64,000 nt of DNA, from positions 12,942-76,941 of the forward strand of contig JAVVPL010000002.1 of NCBI GenBank assembly GCA_036655775.1. The letters run 5' to 3'. The position numbers were made by a program, and so were the translations under genes. The stretch's first letter is position 1. Each line of letters begins with the position of its first letter. Under the pieces are notes generated by a model. That model was given only the letters and a program-made list of their open reading frames with translations, searched no databases and was not told where the DNA came from. This document shows, piece by piece, positions 19,954 to 29,486 of the stretch. Source of the DNA: JAVVPL01 sp036655775. Lineage in GTDB: Bacteria; Bacteroidota; Bacteroidia; Bacteroidales; P3.

Positions 19954-21495
19954 TTACCAATTTTTATTTAGATCATACTTTGAATACGGCCGTTTTTCGA
20001 TCAACCAAACAAAACCTTTGAGCCTAATTTCTTTTTCGTTTAGCATTTCTTGAGGATACATGGCATTTTTTTCAGGGTCTACCAAATTAATTCCCGACAC
20101 TTGCTGATCTTTTAAATCCATACGAAGATTTCTACTTTGGGATTTGTTGATCCCAATTAAATCGTGTGTTTTTTCTTCTTGTACATAGTAGATACTTTCC
20201 GCATTCCCTTCCACAAAAATAGTTTTAAGCAAGCCCTCTTCATCAAAAAAACCACGCACTCGTTTTCCTTTTATTTGATTAAAAAAATCGGAATTTGGCG
20301 GATTGCTAACCATAAAAGAATTTTCATTCACCAAAAGAGAATTTGGTTTTTGATTTTTGAACCAAACCCGTATCGTATCGCCCTTGATTTGATATTCTTG
20401 CGCCCAAACCAAAGGTTTTTTGTGCAAATATAAAACAGAATCCAGCGCATCATAACTCAAAGAATCACACAATCCTTGTAAATCGGCACGATAAAATTTA
20501 ACTTTATTATACGCAAATAACTGTTGCACTTGACGCGAAGTATCGTAACGAACTTTTAAAGTATCACTTACTAAAAATAAAGTATCCCGTTTTTTCTCCA
20601 CCATTGTGGTTCGTACATTTTTAGTAAAATAGGCCGTTCCTTTTTGTTCATTATTTTCAGCATACTCACTTTTGACCACTAGGTCTCGCAAGGTATCGAT
20701 CATCCGTACATTGCGATGCACATTGCCATACTTACTAGCCAAATTATAATAAATACTATCTCCAAACAAAATTTGTTCATTCGTTTGGATATAGGCATTG
20801 TTTTTTAAACTTACTTTTTCAGTATTTTTATTGTAAAAACCATCTTCACAATACATAAAATAATCATCGGTTTCCATATTGGTAGGGCCATAAAATTGAG
20901 CGAAACCTTCTTTATAATTCATTGTATCCGACCAAATCGTATAGTCTGGACTTACAATAATAACATCTTGACGACATTGGAACGTACGCGTTCTTCCATA
21001 ATATTGGCCACGCTTAGAAGTTAAAACCGTTTCTTTATCGGTCATCTCGGCAGGGGTATTGTAGGTGGCAATATTATTTTTAGAATCAAATAGCAAACGT
21101 TGCGTTTTCATAGTGACCGACCCATCGACAAGCACTACATTGTCGATCACATCAAACAATTGGGTTTGTCCGTTGTAATTGAGAATACGACCCGTAATTT
21201 TAACTTTATCTTTGGTGATAATACGTAAATTTCCATAAGCTTCACACGATTCGGTAGCCACATTATATTCGGCTTTATCACTATATACAATATTTCCCTT
21301 CGACACAATTTGCGAATTTCCCTCCAAAAGCCAATAACCTGGTTTTGAGGGATGGTTCTTCATCACTCGAGCCGTAAAACCTGCACGCTGTGCTTGCATA
21401 CATAAAGGCAAAAGACACACCCATAGAGCTAAACTTATCTTTAAGAACAAAGTTTTGACTCTATTTAGTTTTATTTCTTTTAGGCTATAATCCAT
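19954..21495 (-). CDS. OstA/LptA-like organic solvent tolerance protein
   Basis: About 513 residues from ATG 21495; a longer frame from 21534 would overlap the upstream gene more. A signal-like stretch (LKISLALWVCLLPLCMQAQ) is followed by a long run of short beta repeats typical of the OstA/LptA jelly-roll (YSDKAEYNVATESCEAYGN, NGQTQLFDVIDNV, YYGRTRTFQCRQDVIIV). Proteins of this fold carry LPS across the periplasm to the outer membrane. In Bacteroidota, large OstA-like proteins of 500-600 residues stand in for the small LptA. It overlaps the preceding PepSY-like gene by 11 bp, so translation may be coupled. The LptB ATPase is encoded at 28706 in this window. Assignment to LPS transport is by family; direct function is unproven. 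Confidence 0.82.
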   Translation of the reverse strand: MDYSLKEIKLNRVKTLFLKISLALWVCLLPLCMQAQRAGFTARVMKNHPSKPGYWLLEGNSQIVSKGNIVYSDKAEYNVATESCEAYGNLRIITKDKVKITGRILNYNGQTQLFDVIDNVVLVDGSVTMKTQRLLFDSKNNIATYNTPAEMTDKETVLTSKRGQYYGRTRTFQCRQDVIIVSPDYTIWSDTMNYKEGFAQFYGPTNMETDDYFMYCEDGFYNKNTEKVSLKNNAYIQTNEQILFGDSIYYNLASKYGNVHRNVRMIDTLRDLVVKSEYAENNEQKGTAYFTKNVRTTMVEKKRDTLFLVSDTLKVRYDTSRQVQQLFAYNKVKFYRADLQGLCDSLSYDALDSVLYLHKKPLVWAQEYQIKGDTIRVWFKNQKPNSLLVNENSFMVSNPPNSDFFNQIKGKRVRGFFDEEGLLKTIFVEGNAESIYYVQEEKTHDLIGINKSQSRNLRMDLKDQQVSGINLVDPEKNAMYPQEMLNEKEIRLKGFVWLIEKRPYSKYDLNKNW

Positions 21496-22456
21496 TGTAA
21501 TCAGTCTTATAATCGAATTGAGCAGCTTGATCAAAACGCAAAAGAGTTGTTTTAACTTCTTTAGATTTAGGTATTTTTTCGGTAATAATTACACGAAAAT
21601 AATCTTTGGGTCGTTCGGTAAATGTACGTTTGTATTTAGATTCATAAATCACCCTTTTACATTCTTTTACATTACACTTGGGATGATTTTCGCTCAAATA
21701 GCGTTCGATAGGGAGAGGGAGTGTTTTTTTGTCGAAAAAAGAAGCGGTATACACATGTATACCAGGAGACAAATAAGCCGCTTCTTGATCGCGATCGTTC
21801 ATTGTAAATCGCACTAAATAGAGAGGTTCCTCTTGAGACCAAAATATATTTTCGGGTCGAGGAAAACGTTTTTTAAAAACCAATTCTATTTCAGTAGGCA
21901 CCGCATTACGCTCGGGAGCAATAATTGCATTTTGGGTTGTTTGCGTATTGATCACAATTTGGGTATTGTTAGTATCTGTATTTTTGATCACATTCAAACC
22001 ATCCACACCCGAAAGTTTGCCCGCCAAATCGAAACTTAATTCTACTTTTACATTTTTGTTTTCTTTCAAATTGAGTTCTACCAAATAATATGGTTTTCCC
22101 TCTTTTTGTTCTACATAAAAAACCATATAGATATAATATGCAGGATATTCTGTTTGTAAAAAATCGACGGCTTTCAAAGGCAAGGTTTCATTTTCAACAA
22201 TTGCTCGTGTTTCAATCCAAGTGCCATCGGAAAAGAAACGAGCCACTTCTTTGGTTTCTTTCGTTTTTATATACGCAAAATACTGCTGATTTGTGAGCTC
22301 CCATTTACTAGCTTTAATATGCGGATAAGCCACGGCAAAGGCTTCTTTGAGAGCCTCTGGTAGTTCTTTCTCACTCACAATTTGGGTTTGGGCATAAAGC
22401 GCAAACCCAGGCGCTAATAAAACAAAAAGCAAAATAGCAATGTTTATTTTTTTCAT
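21485..22456 (-). CDS. PepSY-like (putative beta-lactamase-inhibitor-like fold) secreted protein
   Basis: The 323-residue protein has a signal peptide (MKKINIAILLFVLLAPGFALYAQ). At least two modules of the kind seen in Bacteroidota periplasmic PepSY-like proteins follow: LPEALKEAFAVAYPHIKASKWEL with YFAYIKTKETKEVARFFSDGTW, and IELVFKKRFPRPENIFWSQ with YLVRFTMNDRDQEAAYLSPG. Each begins with a helix ending in (K/R)-x-P-x-(A/I)-x-x-x-x-W and continues into strands. No enzyme motif was found. It precedes and overlaps the OstA-like gene by 11 bp, which suggests a shared envelope role, by inference. It is 77 bp downstream of purA. Confidence 0.72.
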   Translation of the reverse strand: MKKINIAILLFVLLAPGFALYAQTQIVSEKELPEALKEAFAVAYPHIKASKWELTNQQYFAYIKTKETKEVARFFSDGTWIETRAIVENETLPLKAVDFLQTEYPAYYIYMVFYVEQKEGKPYYLVELNLKENKNVKVELSFDLAGKLSGVDGLNVIKNTDTNNTQIVINTQTTQNAIIAPERNAVPTEIELVFKKRFPRPENIFWSQEEPLYLVRFTMNDRDQEAAYLSPGIHVYTASFFDKKTLPLPIERYLSENHPKCNVKECKRVIYESKYKRTFTERPKDYFRVIITEKIPKSKEVKTTLLRFDQAAQFDYKTDYNGL

Positions 22457-22533
22457 ATATACCTATTTTTCACACCGAGTGAAAGATTGCAAACTTTAAT
22501 TTGGATAAGGCCTCTATTTTTCAATTTTCATTC

Positions 22534-23832
22534 TTAACGAAGAATTGTTTGTGAACGATCGGGTCCCGTAGAAACAATAGAGATTTTCTTTTTAGTTTTG
22601 TTTTCGATAAACTCCAAATACGTACGTAAAGCCTGAGGTAAACTTTCGTAAGAAGTTAAACCTTCAAGCGAAGTTTCCCAACCTGGCATATCAATATAGG
22701 AAAGATCGATATTCTCCATTTCGTCGGTAGAAGGAAATACATTCATTTTTTTGTCTCCTAACACATAGCCATCACACAAACGAATCCGTTCAAATGTATT
22801 CAACACATCCGATTTGGTTACAATAAGATCGGTAACTCCATCGAGCATAATCGCATAATAAAGGGCAGGTAAATCCAACCATCCACATCGACGAGGTCGA
22901 CCCGTAGTAGAGCCAAATTCACGTCCTTCTTTACGTAATTTGTCGCCTTCTGCATCAAAAAGTTCCGTAGGAAAAGGGCCACTTCCCACACGAGTACAAT
23001 AGGCTTTAAAAACGCCATATACTTTTCCAATATTAGAAGGAGCTACACCCAAGCCACTACAAACCCCCGCGGTAGTAGTATTGGAAGAGGTAACAAAAGG
23101 ATAAGATCCAAAGTCCACATCTAATAAAGATCCTTGCGCACCTTCGGCTAATACTTTCAGTCCTTTTGCAAGGGCATCATTGATATAATATTCACTTTGA
23201 ATAATTTCAAAATGACGCATTTCTTCAATTCCTGCCATCCATGCTTCTTCGTAGGCATCCACCGACATATTTTCAATTTGATGAGAAGCTAAATCGAAGT
23301 GCATATCCTTAAGCATTTGTATATGCTGAGCTCGCAATTTTTCGTATTTACTGATAAAATTAGGAGAAAGAATATCTTTGACACGCAAACCACAACGAGC
23401 TGCTTTGTCGGTATACGTAGGTCCGATTCCTTTGACCGTAGAACCAATTTTGGCAGCACCTTTGCTTTGTTCCATTGCCGCATCCAAAATACGATGTGTG
23501 GGGAGAATTAAATTTGCTTTATCGGAAATTTTCATGCGTTCACTAGGTTCTACACCTTTTTCACGAAGCAAAGAAATTTCTTTCATTAAAATATACGCAT
23601 CGATTAAAACTCCATTGCCAATAAGATTTACTTTTTCTGGATGAAAAATACCTGAAGGGATGGTGTGTAATACATGTTTTGTACCATTAAATTCGAGGGT
23701 ATGTCCAGCATTTGGACCTCCTTGAAAGCGAGCAATAATGTCGTATTTAGGAGTTAGTACATCCACAAATTTACCTTTCCCCTCATCGCCCCATTGGAGC
23801 CCTAAAATAACGTCAACTTTTGATTTTTCCAT
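22534..23832 (-). CDS. purA: Adenylosuccinate synthetase
   Basis: The 432-residue enzyme (family about 425-430) joins IMP and aspartate using GTP, the first committed step from IMP to AMP. The N-terminal P-loop GLQWGDEGKGK, the catalytic His region GGPNAGHTL, GIGPTYTDKAARCGLR, and the GTP-binding end (VTKSDVLNTFERIRLCDGY, ISIVSTGPDRSQTI) are all present. It starts 21 bp after the nadC stop and is likely in the recQ-skp-nadC-purA run. Its pathway partner purB is encoded at 31074 on the other strand. Confidence 0.97.
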   Translation of the reverse strand: MEKSKVDVILGLQWGDEGKGKFVDVLTPKYDIIARFQGGPNAGHTLEFNGTKHVLHTIPSGIFHPEKVNLIGNGVLIDAYILMKEISLLREKGVEPSERMKISDKANLILPTHRILDAAMEQSKGAAKIGSTVKGIGPTYTDKAARCGLRVKDILSPNFISKYEKLRAQHIQMLKDMHFDLASHQIENMSVDAYEEAWMAGIEEMRHFEIIQSEYYINDALAKGLKVLAEGAQGSLLDVDFGSYPFVTSSNTTTAGVCSGLGVAPSNIGKVYGVFKAYCTRVGSGPFPTELFDAEGDKLRKEGREFGSTTGRPRRCGWLDLPALYYAIMLDGVTDLIVTKSDVLNTFERIRLCDGYVLGDKKMNVFPSTDEMENIDLSYIDMPGWETSLEGLTSYESLPQALRTYLEFIENKTKKKISIVSTGPDRSQTILR

Positions 23833-23853
23833 TGTAATTTATTTTTTACATTT

Positions 23854-24708
23854 TTATATTGAACGCATACTTAAATCTAGAGATTTGATATGATGGGTCA
23901 ACGCACCCATCGAAATATAATCAACCCCTGTTTGCGCATACTGTTTAAGATTTTTAGCGGTAATTCCACCTGAAGCTTCGGTTTGACAACGTCCTTTAAT
24001 TAAAGTTACTGCCTTTTGAACCTCCTCTGGTGAAAAATTGTCGAGCATAATTCGCTGCACATCACCTCGACGAAGTACTTGTTTTAGTTCTTCAAAGTTT
24101 CGCACCTCGATTTCGATAGCCAAATTTTTGTGTGTCGACTTCAAATACGCATTCGCTGCATCAATAGCTAAAGTTAATCCGCCTGCAAAATCGATGTGAT
24201 TGTCTTTGATCATCATCATATCATATAGACCAAATCGATGATTTTGTCCTCCCCCTATGGCCACTGCCATTTTTTCAAATATACGATTGTTTGGAGTTGT
24301 TTTGCGCGTATCGAGCAATACGGCCTGCGTACCTTTAATTAAATTGACCATTTTGCGTGTTTGCGTTGCAATCCCACTCATCCGCTGCATATAATTAAGC
24401 ATTAAACGCTCACCTAAAAGAAGAGAACGAGATTTTCCACTCAATTCTATAATTTTATCGCCTATTTTTATTTTTTGTCCGTCGGTATAAAAACTTTGGA
24501 ATTGCACATTTTTGTCAATAATAGTAAAGATTTTTCTTGCAATCTCTATCCCTGCAATAATGCCATTTTCTTTTGCAAAAACAGCCGCTTTTGCTAGAGC
24601 TGTGTCGGGGATACAAGCTAGAGAGGTATGATCGCCGTCGCCTAAATCTTCCGCCACTGCAAGGGCAATATAAGCATCTATTATTTTAGTATTCTCTAAA
24701 GTAGCCAT
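23854..24708 (-). CDS. nadC: Nicotinate-nucleotide pyrophosphorylase (carboxylating)
   Basis: About 284 residues, starting at MATLENTKI (24708), 4 bp after the stop of the upstream gene; an ATG at 24741 would overlap that gene by 29 bp. The enzyme converts quinolinate and PRPP to nicotinate mononucleotide in de novo NAD synthesis. Visible motifs are EDLGDGDHTS, QRMSGIATQTR, LDTRKTTPNNR, GGGQNHRFGLYDMMMIKDNH, IEIEVRNFEEL and TEASGGI. The usual KTTPGLR reads KTTPNNR, a tolerated variation. Its pathway partner nadB is in the window at 29487, in a separate transcript. Confidence 0.95.
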   Translation of the reverse strand: MATLENTKIIDAYIALAVAEDLGDGDHTSLACIPDTALAKAAVFAKENGIIAGIEIARKIFTIIDKNVQFQSFYTDGQKIKIGDKIIELSGKSRSLLLGERLMLNYMQRMSGIATQTRKMVNLIKGTQAVLLDTRKTTPNNRIFEKMAVAIGGGQNHRFGLYDMMMIKDNHIDFAGGLTLAIDAANAYLKSTHKNLAIEIEVRNFEELKQVLRRGDVQRIMLDNFSPEEVQKAVTLIKGRCQTEASGGITAKNLKQYAQTGVDYISMGALTHHIKSLDLSMRSI

Positions 24709-24712
24709 TTGA

Positions 24713-25294
24713 TTATTTTTTGGCAGGTTTATACGCTGCATTGATAGCTTTGAGCACCTCGGCAGTTATATCCATGCTAGGTTCCGAATAAAGAACGCCA
24801 CTCGTACGAGCTTTAGAAAAAATCATAGTGTAGTTTCCGTGATCTTTATTGTATTTTTCTATAAATTCAAAAATAGCATTTTGCACCTCTTCATTTTTTT
24901 GAGCTTTATACGCCATCAACTGTTCGCCATATTTAGATTCCAATTGAGCCAAACTTTGTTGTTTTTTGCCAAGATACTCTTCTTTTTTCTTTTGTTCGCT
25001 AAGGGTCATCGAGGCACCTACTTTCAAATAATTTTCATATTCTCTTTGAAAAGCTGTGATTTGATTTTTATAATCACTAGTCAATTTTTTTTCCGTAGCA
25101 TCTAATTCTTTTTTTACATCTACCACCATAAGATAGTTTTCAAAAAGTGTATCTGTATCTACAAAAGCAATTGTATAGGCACCTGGAGCCGTAGCACCTT
25201 TAGGGTGAGTATCAGCTTTGTCGTTTTGCTTACAAGCCGCAAAGGTGAACAGTAGAGAAAAAATCAGACCTAATTTTAAAATGTTGGATTTCAT
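24713..25294 (-). CDS. OmpH/Skp-like lipoprotein
   Basis: The 193-residue protein has a lipoprotein signal (LIFSLLFTFAAC|KQND), then the Skp-type start of the mature fold (IAFVDTDTLFENY), a long charged coiled coil (about residues 60-150, rich in E/K/Q heptads), and a C-terminal strand region (YTMIFSKARTSGVLYSEPSMDITAEVLKAIN) that is diagnostic for OmpH. Skp-family proteins chaperone outer-membrane proteins in the periplasm. Here a lipid anchor replaces the soluble form, as in many Bacteroidota. It lies 39 bp after recQ and 4 bp before the chosen nadC start. Confidence 0.87.
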   Translation of the reverse strand: MKSNILKLGLIFSLLFTFAACKQNDKADTHPKGATAPGAYTIAFVDTDTLFENYLMVVDVKKELDATEKKLTSDYKNQITAFQREYENYLKVGASMTLSEQKKKEEYLGKKQQSLAQLESKYGEQLMAYKAQKNEEVQNAIFEFIEKYNKDHGNYTMIFSKARTSGVLYSEPSMDITAEVLKAINAAYKPAKK

Positions 25295-25333
25295 TCGTAT
25301 TATTTTATTTATTTATTATTCTATTTATTATCT

Positions 25334-27529
25334 TTAATTACCTTCTTTTGAGATAAATTTAATACGCATCAAACGAATTTCCTCTTCAGTAAATTCATTT
25401 TCGCCTAAAGCCACCAAAGCATCCTCTATGGAATCGGAGGTAGCCTCGTGAAAATACTCGTAAATATCTTCTTGATGATAAGGGTCGACCACTTCATCGA
25501 TATAATAATCGATATTTATTTTAGTGCCTGAGGCCACAATACGTTCAATTTCGGTAAGTAGTTCTTCAAATTGCAAACTCTTAGCAAGGGCAATATCTTC
25601 TAAAGATATTTTGCGATCTATACTTTGAATAATATACACTTTGAGCCCCGATTTATTAATAACCGATTTGACAATATAATCTTGTGGACGTTCAATTTCA
25701 TTATCTTCGACATAACGCTTGATAAGATCAATAAATGCCTGTCCATATTTTTGTGCTTTGCCTGCGCCCACACCTATAATATGGGTCATTTCCTCCATCG
25801 TAATAGGGTATTGAATTGTCATATCTTCTAAAGAAGAATCTTGAAATATAACAAAAGGAGGCAAATTTTCTTTTCGAGAAATATCTTTTAATAAATCCTT
25901 TAATAATAAAAATAAAATTTTATCGGTGGCCTCCCCTTTGCCTACCGAAAAATCGAACATCATCTCCTCTTCCTCTATGTCATAATTGTGATCTTTGGCC
26001 ACTTTAATAACATGTGGTTGTTTGAGGTATCGTTTACCAAAATCGCTAAGATGTAAAACCCCATAGTTTTCCACATCTTTGACAAAGAGATTTTCGATCA
26101 AGCATTGACGAATCACAGAATTCCAATGTTTGGCATCTTTATCGGCTCCTTGCCCAAATTGAGGCAAAGTATGATGTGCACAAGCTTTGATGGGAGCCGT
26201 CATTTTGCCCATGATCACATTCACTATATGTGGAATGTTAAATTGTTCTTTGGTAGCAAGTACTGTTTCTATAATAAATTCAACATCTTCGGTCACATCC
26301 ACTTTTTCTTTAGGGTGCACACAATTGTCACAATTGCCGCAATTGTCACGTGGATAATCTTCGCCAAAATAATGAAGCAAATTTTTACGCCTACACATGG
26401 AAGTTTCGGCATAACTAACGGTTTCTGCCATAAGTTGTTTGGCTATTTCCTGTTCTATAATTTGCTTATCTTTAAGGAATTTTTCAAGTTTGGCCATATC
26501 GTCTTCACTATAAAAGGCCAAACAAAGGCCTTCGCCTCCATCTCGACCAGCCCGTCCCGTTTCTTGATAATAGCCCTCTAAACTTTTAGGAATATCGTAA
26601 TGAATTACAAAACGCACATCGGGTTTGTCGATACCCATTCCAAATGCAATGGTAGCCACAATCACATCCGTTTTTTCCATCAAAAAACTATCTTGATTTT
26701 CGCAACGAGTCTGTGCATCCAAACCCGCATGATAAGGCAAGGCTTTAATTCCATTAGCACATAGCATTTCTGCCATTTCTTCCACTTTCTTACGGCTCAA
26801 ACAATAGACAATTCCCGATTTACCTGCATGCTGCTTAATAAATTTAACCACATCTTTGTCTACACTTTTAGTTTTGGGTCGCACTTCATAATATAAATTT
26901 TCTCTATTAAAAGAGGAAGTAAAACATTGGGCCTCTAACATTCCCAAGTTTTTTTGAATGTCTTTTTGCACTTTAGGTGTGGCTGTGGCCGTAAGAGCAA
27001 GCACGGGTACTTTTTTGCCTATGGCATTAATTATAGGTAGCAATCGACGATATTCGGGACGGAAATCATGCCCCCATTCCGAAATACAATGCGCTTCATC
27101 TATGGCATAGAGCGAAATATCGATTTGTTTGAAAAATTCTATATTTTCTTCTTTGGTAAGCGACTCGGGAGCTACATATAATAGTTTAGTACGACCACCC
27201 AATAAATCTTCACGAACTTGTTTAATTTCAATTTTTGAAAGTGAAGAATTTAAGTAATGAGCAATCCCCATCTCTGTGCCTAAACTTCGCACCGCATCCA
27301 CTTGATTTTTCATTAATGCAATCAAGGGGGATATCACAATGGCCGTGCCAGGAAGTATCATAGCGGGTAATTGGTAACATAAGGATTTACCACCCCCCGT
27401 AGGCATAATAACAAACGCATTGTTTCCATCTAAAACATGCTTGATAATGGCTTCTTGATTACCCTTAAATTTGGAGAATCCAAATATCTTTTCTAACTGT
27501 TGATGCAAGTAAGTAGTATCTATCGACAT
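25334..27529 (-). CDS. recQ: ATP-dependent DNA helicase RecQ
   Basis: The 731-residue superfamily 2 helicase acts in recombination and repair. Walker A is MPTGGGKSLCYQLPAM and Walker B is DEAH within AIDEAHCISEWGHDFRPEY; motif VI is QETGRAGRDG. The RecQ-Ct zinc ligands are four Cys at about residues 377-402 (CRRK, then CGNCDNC). A winged-helix domain, an HRDC-like domain (about 530-610) and an extra acidic C-terminal extension (about 640-731, rich in E/D) make it longer than E. coli RecQ (about 610). The start is preceded by a convincing promoter. It is divergent from kdsD. Confidence 0.95.
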   Translation of the reverse strand: MSIDTTYLHQQLEKIFGFSKFKGNQEAIIKHVLDGNNAFVIMPTGGGKSLCYQLPAMILPGTAIVISPLIALMKNQVDAVRSLGTEMGIAHYLNSSLSKIEIKQVREDLLGGRTKLLYVAPESLTKEENIEFFKQIDISLYAIDEAHCISEWGHDFRPEYRRLLPIINAIGKKVPVLALTATATPKVQKDIQKNLGMLEAQCFTSSFNRENLYYEVRPKTKSVDKDVVKFIKQHAGKSGIVYCLSRKKVEEMAEMLCANGIKALPYHAGLDAQTRCENQDSFLMEKTDVIVATIAFGMGIDKPDVRFVIHYDIPKSLEGYYQETGRAGRDGGEGLCLAFYSEDDMAKLEKFLKDKQIIEQEIAKQLMAETVSYAETSMCRRKNLLHYFGEDYPRDNCGNCDNCVHPKEKVDVTEDVEFIIETVLATKEQFNIPHIVNVIMGKMTAPIKACAHHTLPQFGQGADKDAKHWNSVIRQCLIENLFVKDVENYGVLHLSDFGKRYLKQPHVIKVAKDHNYDIEEEEMMFDFSVGKGEATDKILFLLLKDLLKDISRKENLPPFVIFQDSSLEDMTIQYPITMEEMTHIIGVGAGKAQKYGQAFIDLIKRYVEDNEIERPQDYIVKSVINKSGLKVYIIQSIDRKISLEDIALAKSLQFEELLTEIERIVASGTKINIDYYIDEVVDPYHQEDIYEYFHEATSDSIEDALVALGENEFTEEEIRLMRIKFISKEGN

Positions 27530-27614
27530 ACAATCTTAATTAAAAAATGGGTAAGTGGTAATAATTTGATGTAATTTTTGTACTTTTGTGGGTTCATTTT
27601 TTTCAATCATTTAC

Positions 27615-27644
27615 CAAAGTTACGAAAATTTTAGACTTTTCAAA
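27615..27644 (-). promoter_or_regulatory. Putative promoter of recQ
   Basis: TTTG (27641-27644, minus strand) is followed after 18 nt by TAACTTTG (27615-27622), matching TAnnTTTG. It lies about 85 nt upstream of the recQ start. Confidence 0.55.
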
Positions 27645-27718
27645 AATTTTATGGTAATATTGTTGAAAAGAAAAGAGAATAGTGACCTATTTAGACATTT
27701 AACATTTTAAAATAAACG

Positions 27719-28687
27719 GTGAATACAAAAAAAAACATAAAAGAAATTATTTGTCGAACCATCGAAAATGAAATGGAATCGGTGCGAGATTTACTCAATT
27801 TAGTAGATACCGATTTTGTGGAAGTGGTGAATGAAATTCTACATGCCAAAGGACGTGTAATTGTGACAGGAATTGGAAAAAGTGCAAATATAGGCACTAA
27901 AATTGTGTCCACACTTAACTCTACGGGAACCCCTGCTGTATTTATGCATGCGGCAGATGCTATTCATGGCGATTTGGGCATCATTCAAAAAAATGATATT
28001 GTAATTTGTATTTCTAAAAGTGGACAAACCCCCGAAATAAAAGTGTTGGTGCCTTTAATCAAAAATTTTGGCAATATATTAGTGGCAATGGTGGGTAATA
28101 TGCAATCGTTTTTGGCTTTAGAGGCCAATTATCGTATCAATTGCACTGTGGCCAAAGAAGCTTGTCCAAATAATTTGGCACCCACCGCAAGCACCACCGC
28201 CCAATTGGTTATGGGGGATGCTTTAGCAGTGGCTCTATTGGAATGTAGAGGATTTTCGCAACAAGATTTTGCACGTTACCATCCAGGAGGATCCTTGGGG
28301 AAACAACTTTATTTGCGTGTACACGATTTGAGCATATTAAATGAAAAGCCTTGCGTGCAAAAAAAAGATAGTGTAAGCAAAGTAATTATTGAAATAAGTT
28401 CCAAACGTTTGGGGATGACAGCCGTTTTGGATGGCGATACATTGGTAGGAATTATTACCGATGGCGATTTACGCCGAATGTTACTTAAGGGGCGTTCTAT
28501 CGAAAACACTTTGGCCTCAGATATTATGTCGGAAAATCCAAAATACATTCAAGAAAATGCTTTAGCCGTGGAGGCATTAGAACTTATGCGTAGCAACCAC
28601 ATTACACAAGCTATCGTGGTTGATGAAGAAAATACCTATTGCGGAGTTATTCATTTACACGATTTATTAAAAGAAGGAATTATCTAA
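27719..28687 (+). CDS. kdsD: Arabinose-5-phosphate isomerase (KpsF/GutQ/KdsD family)
   Basis: The 322-residue enzyme interconverts ribulose-5-phosphate and arabinose-5-phosphate, the entry to Kdo for LPS. An N-terminal SIS domain (about 30-170: GIGKSANIGTKIVSTLNSTG, AADAIHGDLG, SKSGQTPE) is followed by two CBS domains (about 200-320: GIITDGDLRRML, GVIHLHDLL). The best start is GTG at 27719, which keeps the usual N-terminal helix; the first ATG would remove 18 residues. A possible -7 element, TACTTTTG, lies at 27581-27588. It leads a close-packed run with lptB 18 bp downstream, consistent with LPS assembly. Confidence 0.93.
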   Translation: MNTKKNIKEIICRTIENEMESVRDLLNLVDTDFVEVVNEILHAKGRVIVTGIGKSANIGTKIVSTLNSTGTPAVFMHAADAIHGDLGIIQKNDIVICISKSGQTPEIKVLVPLIKNFGNILVAMVGNMQSFLALEANYRINCTVAKEACPNNLAPTASTTAQLVMGDALAVALLECRGFSQQDFARYHPGGSLGKQLYLRVHDLSILNEKPCVQKKDSVSKVIIEISSKRLGMTAVLDGDTLVGIITDGDLRRMLLKGRSIENTLASDIMSENPKYIQENALAVEALELMRSNHITQAIVVDEENTYCGVIHLHDLLKEGII

Positions 28688-28705
28688 AACATAAAAATAT
28701 ACATC

Positions 28706-29431
28706 ATGATACTTAGAACCGAAAACATTGTAAAAAAATACAAAAACAGGACCGTTGTCAACAACGTAAGTATAGAAGTAAACCAAGGTGAAATTGTAGG
28801 GCTCTTGGGCCCCAATGGCGCAGGGAAAACCACTTCTTTTTACGTCATGGTAGGATTAATTAAACCGCTGGAAGGGAAAGTGTTTTTAGACAATAAAGAA
28901 ATCACTAAAATGCCTATGTACAAACGAGCTCAATTAGGAATTGGGTATTTGGCACAAGAAGCTTCGGTGTTTCGCAGTTTAAGTGTAGAGGATAATATCA
29001 CTGCCATCTTGGAATTTGTAGAAAAAGATAAAACAAAACGAAAAGAAAAATTGGAATCTCTCCTAGATGAATTTGGCTTGCAACTTATTCGCAAAACCAA
29101 AGGAATTTCGTTGTCGGGAGGCGAAAGACGTCGTACAGAAATAGCACGTGCTTTAGCAGCCAATCCAAAATTTATTTTATTGGACGAACCTTTTGCAGGC
29201 GTAGACCCTTTGGCAGTAGAGGATATTCAAAATATTGTTGTCAAATTGAAAACCAAAAATATTGGTGTTTTAATTACCGATCACAACGTACACGAAACCT
29301 TGAGTATTACCGATAGAACCTATTTATTGTTTGAAGGCTCTATTCTAAAAGCAGGGAGTGCACAAGAATTGGCCAATGACGAACAAGTCAGAAAAGTATA
29401 TTTGGGAGAAAATTTTTCTCTAAACAGATAA
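28706..29431 (+). CDS. lptB: LPS export ABC transporter ATP-binding protein
   Basis: The 241-residue cytoplasmic ATPase drives the Lpt machine that extracts LPS from the inner membrane. Walker A is [18 protein letters not shown], the Q-loop region is [14 protein letters not shown], the signature is [16 protein letters not shown], Walker B is [15 protein letters not shown], and the H-loop is [10 protein letters not shown]. All match LptB rather than generic ABC ATPases. It directly follows kdsD, a common linkage of Kdo synthesis and LPS export. The LptA-like component is at 19954-21495; LptFG were not seen. Confidence 0.95.
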   Translation: MILRTENIVKKYKNRTVVNNVSIEVNQGEIVGLLGPNGAGKTTSFYVMVGLIKPLEGKVFLDNKEITKMPMYKRAQLGIGYLAQEASVFRSLSVEDNITAILEFVEKDKTKRKEKLESLLDEFGLQLIRKTKGISLSGGERRRTEIARALAANPKFILLDEPFAGVDPLAVEDIQNIVVKLKTKNIGVLITDHNVHETLSITDRTYLLFEGSILKAGSAQELANDEQVRKVYLGENFSLNR

Positions 29432-29486
29432 TACTTTAACATAAGCAGGTCACAAAGCAAGACCTGTGGCATAAAATTATTTACTC

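Noticed and set aside
24709..24741. Upstream ATG (24741) as the start of nadC
   Set aside because: It would overlap the Skp-like gene by 29 bp and adds residues (MQRINLPKNNQ) outside the family consensus; ATG 24708 fits better.
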